Shown here: positions 34,156-42,191 of the stretch, piece by piece | Layout of the letters: each line of letters begins with the position of its first letter | Numbering within the stretch: position 1 is the stretch's first letter | Origin: Allostella vacuolata | GTDB taxonomy: Bacteria; Pseudomonadota; Alphaproteobacteria; ATCC43930; Allostellaceae | DNA: 64,000 nucleotides | NCBI GenBank assembly: GCA_006739055.1 | Contig: AP019702.1 | Location: 4,303,388-4,367,387 of the forward strand | Reading direction: 5' to 3' | Notes under the pieces: model-generated | Told to the model about the DNA's origin: nothing | The model's input: the letters and a program-made list of their open reading frames with translations, nothing else | Database searches by the model: none | Made by a program: the position numbers and the translations under genes

Positions 34156-34183
34156 GGGGAAGGCTTCATAGCCTTCCCCTTTT
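34156..34183 (+). terminator. Rho-independent terminator
   Basis: GGGGAAGGC (34156-34164), loop TTCATA, GCCTTCCCC (34171-34179), then TTTT. The stem is a perfect nine pairs followed by a T tract, located 45 bases past the stop of the PRC-barrel-like gene. Confidence 0.9.
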
Positions 34184-34236
34184 CCGTTCGCTCGCCGATG
34201 ATGCAGGGAAATCCGACATCGGGAGGGATCGCAGGC

Positions 34237-35016
34237 ATGGAAGTTCGACTGGACGGGCGGGTGGCGCTGATCACCGGCGGCAGCATGGGCCTGGGGCGCG
34301 CAATGGGCGAGATGTTTGCCGCCTCCGGGGCCGCCGTGGTGCTGGTCGCGCGCCGCGCGGAACCGCTGGAGGCGGCGCGTGCCGCGATCGCCGCCAAGGG
34401 CGGCGCGGTGCTGCCCGTGGCCGCCGACATCGCCACCGCGGACGGCTGCAAGGCCGCCTATGCCGCGGCGGTCGAGCAGTTCGGCCGGGTGGACATCCTG
34501 GTCAACAATGCCGGCAAGTCGGCGACCGCGCCGTTCGAGACGATCGATGACGCGGCCTGGCAGGACGACCTCGACCTCAAGCTGTTCGCGGCGATCCGGC
34601 TGGCGCGGCTGGCCTTCCCGGACATGAAGGCGCGCAGCTGGGGCCGGATCATCAACGTGCTCAACACCCATGCCAAGGCGCCCGGGCCGCGCAGCGCCCC
34701 GACCTCGGTTTCGCGCGCGGCGGGGCTCGCCCTGACGAAGGTCCTGGCCCACGAGGGCGCGCCCCACAACGTCCTGGTCAACGCGCTGCTGGTCGGACAG
34801 ATCGACAGCGACCAGTGGATTCGCCAGCACGCCGCATCCGGTTCGAACCAGACCTACGCCGAGTTCCTGGCCGAGAAGGGCAAGGCCATCCCCATGGGCC
34901 GAGTCGGGCGTGCCGAGGAGTTCGCTTCCGTCGCCTGCCTGCTGGTCTCGGACGCGGGCGGCTATGTCACCGGCACCGCGATCAACGTCGATGGCGGCCG
35001 CTCGCCGATCACCTGA
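34237..35016 (+). CDS. SDR-family protein lacking the catalytic Tyr and Lys
   Basis: A 259-residue short-chain dehydrogenase/reductase fold: cofactor motif TGGSMGLG (residues about 13-20), NNAG (90-93), GRIINVL and C-terminal VTGTAINVDGGRSP. In place of the YxxxK motif the sequence reads TSVSRAAGLALTK, so Tyr becomes Thr156 and Lys becomes Arg160, and the catalytic Ser position holds Asn/Thr. It probably binds NAD(P) but either uses another chemistry or is not a reductase. ATG 34237 has a GGGAGG upstream; ATG 34198 would add 13 residues. No operon partner is evident. Confidence 0.82.
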   Translation: MEVRLDGRVALITGGSMGLGRAMGEMFAASGAAVVLVARRAEPLEAARAAIAAKGGAVLPVAADIATADGCKAAYAAAVEQFGRVDILVNNAGKSATAPFETIDDAAWQDDLDLKLFAAIRLARLAFPDMKARSWGRIINVLNTHAKAPGPRSAPTSVSRAAGLALTKVLAHEGAPHNVLVNALLVGQIDSDQWIRQHAASGSNQTYAEFLAEKGKAIPMGRVGRAEEFASVACLLVSDAGGYVTGTAINVDGGRSPIT

Positions 35017-35030
35017 ACCTCGCCGCCTCC

Positions 35031-35056
35031 GCCCGGGCAGCTGCATCTGCCCGGGC
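35031..35056 (+). terminator. Hairpin terminator candidate after the SDR gene
   Basis: GCCCGGGCAG, loop CTGCAT, CTGCCCGGGC: a perfect ten-pair stem 15 bases after the SDR stop. The T tract is poor (CATCTCAT), so it may work as a weak or Rho-assisted terminator. Confidence 0.6.
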
Positions 35057-35226
35057 CATCTCATACTACAGGCGAGCTGTGCGAAGTCATCTCAATCGAA
35101 TGGAGAAGCAAGGTGTCATCCGCAACCGAGGGTCGGCCGCTTATACAGTGACTTATTGACAGACGGCGAAATCACTTCCAAATTCAGTCAACAGTCACGC
35201 TAGAATCCCCTAACAATAAGCGAGCC
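35057..35226. other. AT-richer intergenic island with possible gene remnant
   Basis: This stretch is visibly less GC-rich than its surroundings. In frame +1 it encodes RSHLNRMEKQGVIRNRGSAA, then YTVTY and a stop at 35159, which resembles the wing of a winged-helix protein cut off from any start. TTGACA at 35156-35161 could be a -35 box for the following gene, with a weak -10 (CAAATT) 17 bases on. Confidence 0.35.
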
Positions 35227-35286
35227 ATGCCGAGCCGCCGACCTCCTGCCGGAACGATCGCCGCTTCACCGCGTTCTGGGGGGATC

Positions 35287-35700
35287 GTGGCAAAATCCTC
35301 CCTCGACCCCACCGACCCGCTGTTCGGCGACCGCATCGCCGCTGCCCGGACCGGGCACAGGCCGCCGACGGTCGGCTCGCCGGCCGCCGGGACGGGCCAA
35401 GGCAGCCCGCTGCCGGCCGGCTCGCTGTCGGTCGGAAGCGGCGCGCACGACCATACGCTGGGCCGGCCGGGCGCCGGCGGGCTCGCCGTCCCCTTGTTCT
35501 GGCTGCTGGTCCTGGCGCCGGCCGGCCTGGCCGGGCTGGCGTTCGAGCCGTGGATCGGGCTGGCGCTGGTACCCCTGCAGATGCTGGCGGCGATCCTGGT
35601 CGGCTCGGCCGTCGCCCGCCATCGCCGCTGCGGGGCGATGACCCTGGCCTCCATGCCGCTGACCGCGCTGATCCTGCTCGGCGTCGCCGCGTCGGTCTGA
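35287..35700 (+). CDS. Small membrane protein of unknown function
   Basis: A 137-residue protein if started at GTG 35287 (GGGGGG six bases upstream); ATG 35227 would add 20 residues. The first 70 residues are Gly/Pro/Ser-rich and probably disordered. Two membrane helices follow (about LAVPLFWLLVLAPAGLAGLA and ALVPLQMLAAILVGSAVA), then a basic loop HRRCGAM and a third hydrophobic stretch (LASMPLTALILLGVAA). No family recognised. It has no close operon partner. Confidence 0.55.
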   Translation: MAKSSLDPTDPLFGDRIAAARTGHRPPTVGSPAAGTGQGSPLPAGSLSVGSGAHDHTLGRPGAGGLAVPLFWLLVLAPAGLAGLAFEPWIGLALVPLQMLAAILVGSAVARHRRCGAMTLASMPLTALILLGVAASV

Positions 35701-35803
35701 CGGCCGGCCGATCGCCACGCGGCCCCTGCGACCGTCCGCGGTCGTCGACAGCTCCGGGCCCGGGCCGCTACCATGGCGGCACCCAATCGGAGCATCCCCG
35801 CCC

Positions 35804-37255
35804 ATGACCGAGCCCTGCGATCTCTCCGCCGTCGAACTGCGCCGCCTGATCGGCGCCAGGAAGCTGTCGCCGGTGGAATTGCTGCGCTCGTGCATCGCTC
35901 GCACCGAGCAGACCAATCCGGCGGTCAACGCCCTGGTCGCGACCGATTTCGAGCGCGGGCTCGATCAGGCGAAGGCGGCCGAGCAGGCGGTGATGCAGGG
36001 CGAGGCCATGGGCCCGCTGCACGGCCTGCCGATCGGCATCAAGGACCTGAACGACACCGCCGGCCTGCGCACCACCTATGGCTCGCCGCTGTTCCGTGAC
36101 CATGTGCCGGACAAGGACGAGCGCCTGGTCGCCGCGATCCGGCGCGCGGGCGGCATCGTCGTCGCCAAGACCAACACCCCGGAGTTCGGGACCGGCGGCA
36201 ACACCACCAACGATGTGTATGGCGCGACCGGCAACCCGTTCGACCCGGCCCTGTCCTGCGGCGGCTCGTCGGGCGGCTCGGGCGTGGCGCTGGCCCTGTC
36301 CATGCTGCCGCTCTGCCATGGCTCCGACACCGGCGGATCGCTGCGCAAGCCGGCCGCCTGGTGCGGCGTCGTCGGCTTCCGACCGACGCCGGGCCTGGTC
36401 GCGTCCGAACGGCGGCGGCTCGGCCTGTCGACGCTGGGCGTGCAGGGGCCGATGGCCCGCGACGTGGGCGATACCGCCCTCTTCCTGTCGGTGCTGGCGT
36501 CGAACGATCCCCGCGACCCGATGGCCAACCCGCTGCTCGACGATGCCGCGGCCGCGGGCCTGGCCCGGCCACCCGCGATCGACACCGCCCGCCTCAAGGT
36601 CGCCTGGTCGGTCGACCTCGGCTTCACGCCGATCGCGCCCTCGATCCGCCGCGTCTTCGAGGACCGGGTCCGGCGCCTGCAGGACGCCTTCGCCCGCTTC
36701 GTGCCCGAGGATCCGGATTTCGCCGGCATCGAGCAGTCCTACCGCGTCATCCGCTCGGTCAACTTCCTCGCCGCCTACAAGGCGATCCACGAGCGCGACC
36801 CGAACCAGCTCGGGCGCAACACGCGGACCAACTACGAGGAAGGGCTGAAATACTCGCTGGCCGACTTCGCCGAGGCGCATGCAGCCCAGACCCGCATCTA
36901 CCGCGCCTTCCAGGAGTTCTTCAGCCGCCACGACCTGCTGATCGCGCCGACGCAGGCGATGTCCCCCTTCCCCAAGGACCAGCTCTACCCGACCGACATG
37001 GAGGGAATGTCGCTGTCGCACTATTTCGCGACGTCCGGCATCACCTATGCCATCTCGATGACCGGCCACCCGGCGATCTCGATCCCCTGCGGCGTCGACG
37101 AGAAGGGCCTGCCCTTCGGCCTGCAGATCGTGGGCCCGCGCGGCGGCGACGCCTTCACGCTGGGCGCCGCGCTCGCCCTGGAACGCCTGTTCGAGGCCGA
37201 CCCCGCCACCCGCCGGCCGATCCCCGACCCGGCCAAGTGGCCGAAGGCGGGGTGA
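35804..37255 (+). CDS. Amidase (amidase signature family)
   Basis: A 483-residue hydrolase with the Ser-cisSer-Lys triad of the amidase signature family: Lys in LPIGIKDLNDTAG, cis-Ser in DPALSCGGSSGGSGVALALS and nucleophile Ser in CHGSDTGGSLRKPAAWC. It cleaves carboxamides to acid and ammonia; the substrate cannot be read from sequence. It is close in pattern to AmiC/GatA-like bacterial amidases, but no gatBC genes are near, so it is catabolic rather than tRNA-linked. The neighbourhood has several other C-N hydrolases. Confidence 0.9.
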   Translation: MTEPCDLSAVELRRLIGARKLSPVELLRSCIARTEQTNPAVNALVATDFERGLDQAKAAEQAVMQGEAMGPLHGLPIGIKDLNDTAGLRTTYGSPLFRDHVPDKDERLVAAIRRAGGIVVAKTNTPEFGTGGNTTNDVYGATGNPFDPALSCGGSSGGSGVALALSMLPLCHGSDTGGSLRKPAAWCGVVGFRPTPGLVASERRRLGLSTLGVQGPMARDVGDTALFLSVLASNDPRDPMANPLLDDAAAAGLARPPAIDTARLKVAWSVDLGFTPIAPSIRRVFEDRVRRLQDAFARFVPEDPDFAGIEQSYRVIRSVNFLAAYKAIHERDPNQLGRNTRTNYEEGLKYSLADFAEAHAAQTRIYRAFQEFFSRHDLLIAPTQAMSPFPKDQLYPTDMEGMSLSHYFATSGITYAISMTGHPAISIPCGVDEKGLPFGLQIVGPRGGDAFTLGAALALERLFEADPATRRPIPDPAKWPKAG

Positions 37256-37289
37256 GCGCTCGAAAGCCGGCTGGGAGACGACGCCCGCC

Positions 37290-38807
37290 TTACGGGTGAT
37301 CTTCCCGTTGCGCGGCGATGGCTTCCTGCACGATGGTTTCGAGCGCGGCGACCTCGCCATCCGTCAGCTCGGCGAACTGGGGCCGCTTGGCGGCGGACAG
37401 CCGACCTCCGCCCTGCATGCACAGCCGGACGAACAGCTGGGCCCTGCGGTCGGGCATGTCGATCCGTTCACGCACCCCCGCCAGCGCCCGGTCGAACACG
37501 GCGACGAAGCCCAGTTCTTCCTTCAGGTCTCGATGAACGGTGTCGGCAACCCGATCGTAGAGGTACTCGGCGAAAGCCGTCGCGTCGAAGTAGCGGTAAA
37601 GGTCGCCGGTATCGTTGGTGACTTCGATCTCACGATCGACCGTCCAGCGCCATTGGGCGAAATCGAGAAGCGGCCTGGAGAAGGACTCCAGCACCTCGTC
37701 GTACGCCCGGCGGTCGCGCAGAATGGCCGCCGATACCGGAAAGATGACGCCCCGGGGGCTATAGTTCCGCTTGGCCAGGACGTGGTGCATCAGGAATCGA
37801 TGGATACGGCCGTTCCCGTCCTCGAACGGGTGAATGAACACGAAAGCAAACGCGACGACCGCAGCGGCGACGACGGGATCGACCTCGTCGCGCAGGATGC
37901 GATCGGCCAAGGTGGTCCAGGCGTCCATGAGGCTTGCGACGTCCTGCGGCCGAGGGCAGATGAAATGGACCTCTTCCCGATATCCGCCGACCGTCTCGCC
38001 GACGAAGTTCTGAAAATCGCGCCAGTCCGCGGCGGCATAGCGGGGATCGACGATACTGCCCTGGAGTTGGATCAAGGAGGGCTTGTCGGGGGTGAACTCG
38101 GGTGCGGCCTTCAACGCCGCCACGAAGCGATCGGTGCGGCTGGCGTTCGGCGTCTCGCCTTCGATGGCGAACGAAGAACGCGTCTCCTTCGTGAACAGAT
38201 AGTTGACCGCACGCGCCAGGATCACCGGGTCGTAGCTCGCGATCAATGCCCGGGCTTCGTCATCGACATGAAGCCGCATCTGTGCCGCCAGGCGGGCCGT
38301 CCGGCGCACGGTCGGACAAAGGCCCGGACCGCCGAGCAGGTTGTCGATCACGCGATGGCGGGCGCTGTTGCGCCGGCGCCCGACGACATGCCGATCCGGA
38401 TCGAGCGCCGGGACGTAGTTGCCCATCCGGGCATCGTCCAGGCCGAGCGTCCGGCCCGTAAAGCGCTCGTAGAAGAACCAGGCACGACGGCTGAATGCCC
38501 CGGTCGGCTCGGCGCGCACCCAGGCTTCGATTTCGGCCGGAGGTGTCGCCTTGAGGGCTGCGACGAGGACGCCCATGTCGATCGGCTCGTGGCGGAGCGC
38601 GAAACGCAGATGGGAGGCTACGGAGCCGTCCGTGGCATACTGGCGAGGGTAGAATTCGAGGGTCCGCGATCCTTGGATTTCCGTCCGCCGCGCGCCCTGT
38701 ATCAGGTAGCTTTCGACGGCCGGCGGGGGAACGGCCAGGCATAGCGCCTGGCGGAGCCACGCCTGGCCGACCGGGACCGGTCCCTCGCTAGAATTGCCGT
38801 TCGACAT
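37290..38807 (-). CDS. Fic-domain AMP-transferase with intramolecular inhibitory motif
   Basis: A 505-residue Fic protein. The catalytic loop HPFEDGNGRIHR is at 326-337 with all key residues (His326, Gly332, Arg334 type). An inhibitory helix motif S-F-A-I-E-G (212-217, S/T-x-x-x-E-G/N) precedes the core, so it is class II, autoinhibited by Glu216. The N-terminal 200 residues and the C-terminal 120 residues (winged-helix-like) are extra. Class II Fic proteins AMPylate hydroxyl groups of target proteins. Base composition is less GC-rich and codon use less biased than in neighbouring genes, suggesting transfer. Confidence 0.9.
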   Translation of the reverse strand: MSNGNSSEGPVPVGQAWLRQALCLAVPPPAVESYLIQGARRTEIQGSRTLEFYPRQYATDGSVASHLRFALRHEPIDMGVLVAALKATPPAEIEAWVRAEPTGAFSRRAWFFYERFTGRTLGLDDARMGNYVPALDPDRHVVGRRRNSARHRVIDNLLGGPGLCPTVRRTARLAAQMRLHVDDEARALIASYDPVILARAVNYLFTKETRSSFAIEGETPNASRTDRFVAALKAAPEFTPDKPSLIQLQGSIVDPRYAAADWRDFQNFVGETVGGYREEVHFICPRPQDVASLMDAWTTLADRILRDEVDPVVAAAVVAFAFVFIHPFEDGNGRIHRFLMHHVLAKRNYSPRGVIFPVSAAILRDRRAYDEVLESFSRPLLDFAQWRWTVDREIEVTNDTGDLYRYFDATAFAEYLYDRVADTVHRDLKEELGFVAVFDRALAGVRERIDMPDRRAQLFVRLCMQGGGRLSAAKRPQFAELTDGEVAALETIVQEAIAAQREDHP

Positions 38808-38812
38808 TCCGG

Positions 38813-38870
38813 ATCGATTATCGATCTCCTAAATCGATTACAATAGACAGCTCCGCTGCAAAAGCGATTA
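38813..38870. repeat. Phased ATCGATTA repeats upstream of fic
   Basis: ATCGATTA occurs at 38813-38820 and again at 38833-38840, and AGCGATTA at 38863-38870. The spacings are 20 and 30 bases, i.e. whole helical turns, so a protein could bind all three on one DNA face. The region lies between the fic start and the end of the enolase-superfamily gene and likely holds the fic promoter and operator. Confidence 0.55.
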
Positions 38871-38896
38871 CGGCGCTCCGTAGCGGCGGCCCGGCA

Positions 38897-40072
38897 CTAC
38901 CGCCGCGCCGGCCGCGCCCGCACCGCCGCCTCGTTCACCTCGACGCCCCAGCCCGGGCCGGTCGGCAGGTGCAGGTGGCCGTCGGTGATGGTCGGGGCCG
39001 GCGAGTAGAACTCGTCGCGCCAGCGGCAGTCGTCGACGTCGATCTCCATGATGCGGAAGTTGGGCACCGTCGCGGAGAAGTGGGCGCTGATCGCGGTCGA
39101 CAGGTGGCCGTAGAAATTGTGCGGCGCCACGTTGATCTCGTAGGCGTCGGCCATGGCCGCGATCTTCAGGGATTCCGCCAGGCCGTTCCACACCACGTCG
39201 ACGATCGCCACGTCCATCGCGCCCGCCGCCAGGTAGGGCAGGAAGCCGCGGCGGCCGAACAGGGATTCGCCGGACGCGACCGGCACCCGCACCTGGCGGC
39301 GGACATGGGCGAGCGCTTCCGGCTCGAACAGGTCGATCTCGACCCAGCTCGGGTCGTGCGCCTCGATCGCCCGGGCCATGCGGACATAGCCCTCGGTGCG
39401 GAAGTTGAAGTTGAGGTCGAGATGGAGGCCGGCATCGTCGCCGGCCCCGGCACGGAAGGCGCCCAGCAGCTGGTCCACCGCCCGGGTCAGGCCGCGGTCG
39501 ACATTGATCTCCGGCCCCTCGCCGCCGCGCGCGAAGCCCGGCATGTGGAGCGCCGCCGGGCCGCCGTCGAAGCGCAGGATGTTGGTCTTGAGCGCGCCGT
39601 AGCCGCGGGCCCGCACCTCCCGCCCCAGCGCCTCGACGTCGGCCAGGCTCGCGACCGGCGGCACCCCGCACAGCCCGGGATAGGTGACGCGGTAGGTGCC
39701 GCAGTGCGACCAGTAGAGCGGCAGGCGCTCGCGCACCGGGCCGCCGAACAGCTCGCACACCCGCACCCCCAGCCCCTTGGCCTTGACGTCGAGCAGGGCG
39801 TTCTCGATCGCCGCGATCGCCTGGGCGTTGACCCCGCCCGGCGCCTGCCGGGTCTGGCCGTAGAGCATGGCGGTGATCTTCTCGACCGGCCGCGGATCGG
39901 CGCCGACCAGCTGCGCGGCCAAGGCCCGGATGACGCCGGTCAACCCGGCGCTGCCATAGTTCTCGGAATACTCCGACCAACCGACGATACCGTCGTCGGT
40001 GGTGACCTTCAGGAAGGAATAGGTCCGCCAGCCGGCATCGGCGTGCAGGTCCTCGATCGCGGCGATGCGCAT
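38897..40072 (-). CDS. Mandelate racemase/muconate lactonizing family dehydratase
   Basis: A 391-residue enolase-superfamily protein. The capping domain covers about 1-125 (VTTDDGIVGWSEYSENYGSA). The barrel shows Lys in YGALKTNIL, metal ligands Asp in GLHLDLNFNF, Glu in VEIDLFEP and Glu in VPVASGESLF, and the acid/base His in INVAPHNFYGHL. The pattern is that of galactonate/D-mannonate-type sugar acid dehydratases, but the specificity is open. It follows the palindromic repeat copy A and no sugar transport gene adjoins it. Confidence 0.87.
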   Translation of the reverse strand: MRIAAIEDLHADAGWRTYSFLKVTTDDGIVGWSEYSENYGSAGLTGVIRALAAQLVGADPRPVEKITAMLYGQTRQAPGGVNAQAIAAIENALLDVKAKGLGVRVCELFGGPVRERLPLYWSHCGTYRVTYPGLCGVPPVASLADVEALGREVRARGYGALKTNILRFDGGPAALHMPGFARGGEGPEINVDRGLTRAVDQLLGAFRAGAGDDAGLHLDLNFNFRTEGYVRMARAIEAHDPSWVEIDLFEPEALAHVRRQVRVPVASGESLFGRRGFLPYLAAGAMDVAIVDVVWNGLAESLKIAAMADAYEINVAPHNFYGHLSTAISAHFSATVPNFRIMEIDVDDCRWRDEFYSPAPTITDGHLHLPTGPGWGVEVNEAAVRARPARR

Positions 40073-40135
40073 CGCTCGTTTCCCCTCTCGTCCGCTTCTT
40101 GTCTAGATAGGAACTGGGCATTGCCCCCGGTCGTA

Positions 40136-40234
40136 GCGTCCCTCGACCGGGCTCGGGATGAGGAATTTTCCTTTTTGCCACAAGTGTTTGTGCAGAGGGA
40201 GATGCGCCTCATCCCGAGCCCGGTCGAGGGACGC
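40136..40234. repeat. Palindromic intergenic element, copy A
   Basis: Left arm 40136-40163 (GCGTCCCTCGACCGGGCTCG and on) and right arm 40207-40234 are perfect reverse complements over 28 bases, with a 43-base centre that includes ACAAGTGTTTGTGC. Flanks TGCCC..CGGTCGTA (left) and TTTGACGGATGGCCA (right) are shared with copies B and C. It lies between two minus-strand genes. Confidence 0.9.
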
Positions 40235-40326
40235 TTTGACGGATGGCCAATCCGCCTCCTTGCGGCCCTAGCCAGTTTCATCCCCGGCGGGTCGGGCCAA
40301 CCGGTCGGAACTCATCCGGCCGGGTT

Positions 40327-41262
40327 TCATCCGGCCAGCAGGCTCTTCGCCAGCATCGCATGGATGCCCTTGTTGCCGTCGACCGTCTGCGTCACCCGCA
40401 GGTCGACGGCCAGGCTGCACAGCATGTAGGCCTGCTCGCGGCTGATGTTGGTGCGCTCGACGATGAGGGCGATCATCTCGCGCAGCGCCTGCTTGGCGGC
40501 GTCGTCCAGGTCCTCGTTGAGGCCGAGCGTGATCAGGTGGGTCGGCGTCTCCGCCCGCGGGAAGCGGAACGACAGGTCCTTGCGGACGACGAAGCGGAAG
40601 GTGCCGGTCATCGCCGTCTCCAGCGCGGTCAGGCAGACCTCGCCGTCGCCCTGCACGCCGTGGCCGTCGCCGGTGGAGAAGTTCGCCCCCTCGATCCAGA
40701 CCGGCAGATAGAGGGTGGCGCCGGCCTGCATCTCCTTGAGGTCGATGTTGCCGCCATGGTCGCGCGGCACGATCGTGTCGATCCGGCCCCAGGCCTTGGG
40801 TGGGGCCACGCCCATGACGCCGAAGAAGGGCGCCAGCGGGATGCTCATCCCCCACGGCATGCGCGTCACCCCGGCCGCCTTGTCGATCGGGTAGTGGGCC
40901 AGGGTCTGCTCGTGAAAATCCTCCGGCAGGGTGCCGCGCAGCGGGCGGATCGCCATCCAGCCCCAGTCCTGGCGCGGCTCGACCGCCAGGACCTGGATCT
41001 CCAGCACGTCGCCCGGCATCGCGCCCTCGACCCGCACCGGACCGGTCAGGATATGGCCGGGCCCGCGCGGGACCTTGGCATGCACCTCGCGCAGCTCCGG
41101 AAGCACTTCGTAGGGGGCGGGCGGCATCACGTCCGGCCCGCCCGAGATCGTCTCGATCGTCACCGTGTCGCCCGACTGCACGGTCAGGACCGGCGGCAGG
41201 GTGGCGTCGAAGATGCCCCAGTGGCAGGTCTCGGGGCTGGACTTCAGGTGGTGGTGGGTCAT
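40327..41262 (-). CDS. Acetamidase/formamidase family protein
   Basis: A 311-residue member of the FmdA/AmdA family, which hydrolyses formamide or acetamide with zinc. The opening HHHLKSSPETCHWGIFDATL and VQSGDTVTIETISGG are characteristic, as are GHILTGPVRVEGAMPGDVLE and FSTGDGHGVQGDGEVCLTAL. Its start is coupled by an ATGA overlap (41259-41262) to the stop of the EamA transporter gene, so export and hydrolysis of a shared compound is a fair guess. ATG at 41262. Confidence 0.88.
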   Translation of the reverse strand: MTHHHLKSSPETCHWGIFDATLPPVLTVQSGDTVTIETISGGPDVMPPAPYEVLPELREVHAKVPRGPGHILTGPVRVEGAMPGDVLEIQVLAVEPRQDWGWMAIRPLRGTLPEDFHEQTLAHYPIDKAAGVTRMPWGMSIPLAPFFGVMGVAPPKAWGRIDTIVPRDHGGNIDLKEMQAGATLYLPVWIEGANFSTGDGHGVQGDGEVCLTALETAMTGTFRFVVRKDLSFRFPRAETPTHLITLGLNEDLDDAAKQALREMIALIVERTNISREQAYMLCSLAVDLRVTQTVDGNKGIHAMLAKSLLAG

Positions 41263-42185
41263 CGGGCGGCTCCTGCGCGAAGGGACGAGAGGCTGACGAG
41301 GACGGCGCCACCGATCACCAGCCCGGCGCCCAGCGCCAGCGACGCCGTGACCGGCTCCCCCAGCGCCACGGTCGACGCGATGACGCCGACCGCGGGGGCG
41401 GCCAGGAAGCCGAGCGAGGTGACGATGGTGGGCAGCGCCCGCGACACGGTGGTGGTGGCCCAGGTGCCGGTCGGGCCGACGATGATCGCGACATAGGCGA
41501 GCGGCACCAGGGCGGTCGCCGACAGGCCGACATGGCCGTCCGGCTCCGCCACCGCGGCCACCACCGACAGCAGCAGGGCCGCCCAGGCCATCTGCCAGGG
41601 CAGCACCTGGAGCGGCGACAGGCGCCAGCGATGGACCCGGGCATGGACGATGGCGAGCGACCAGGAGAGCGCGGCCGCCAGCAGGAACAGGTTGCCGAGC
41701 AGCACCCGCCCGTCCGACCAGTCGAGCGCGGCCGGGTTGAACAGCACCGCCACCCCGGCGATGCCGCTCACCAGGCCGGCGAGGCGCCAGGCCCCGAGCC
41801 GCTCGCCGAGGAAGAGGGTGCCGATCGGCACCAGCCAGATGGTGGTGGTGTAGGCCAGCACGACGGCGCGGCTGGCCGGGACGTAGCCGAGGCCGAGGTT
41901 GGCGAGCGTGAAGAAGCCGGCGAGCTGGCCGGTGCCGACCGACAGGATGATCGGCCAGTCCTGGCGCGCCGGCAGGGCGGCCCGCCCCGTCGCCATGACC
42001 AGCGTCAGGGCGGCCAGCGCGCTGACGCCGGCGCGCGCGGCCGCGTACCAGACGGGCGTGGCATCGGCGAGCCCGTTCTTCATCGCCGGCCAGGCGGTGC
42101 CGAACAGCAGCACCGCCAGGACCAGCAGCAGCACGGCCTCGGTGGTGCCGACGGCCCCCTTCGGGGCCGCCGTCGCCTTCGGCAT
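41259..42185 (-). CDS. EamA-family (DMT superfamily) transporter
   Basis: A 308-residue membrane protein with ten predicted helices in two five-helix EamA halves (AVLLLVLAVLLFGTAWPAMK; LFNPAALDWSDGRVLLGNLF). Members export metabolites or amino acids. It is coupled to the formamidase gene downstream and starts seven bases before the end of the gamma-glutamyltransferase gene, so three genes probably form one operon (ggt, eamA, fmdA). Confidence 0.88.
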   Translation of the reverse strand: MPKATAAPKGAVGTTEAVLLLVLAVLLFGTAWPAMKNGLADATPVWYAAARAGVSALAALTLVMATGRAALPARQDWPIILSVGTGQLAGFFTLANLGLGYVPASRAVVLAYTTTIWLVPIGTLFLGERLGAWRLAGLVSGIAGVAVLFNPAALDWSDGRVLLGNLFLLAAALSWSLAIVHARVHRWRLSPLQVLPWQMAWAALLLSVVAAVAEPDGHVGLSATALVPLAYVAIIVGPTGTWATTTVSRALPTIVTSLGFLAAPAVGVIASTVALGEPVTASLALGAGLVIGGAVLVSLSSLRAGAAR

Positions 42186-42191
42186 CGGCGA

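Noticed and set aside
35804-37255. GatA subunit of glutamyl-tRNA amidotransferase
   Set aside because: The amidase triad is shared, but gatB and gatC are absent and the neighbourhood is catabolic.
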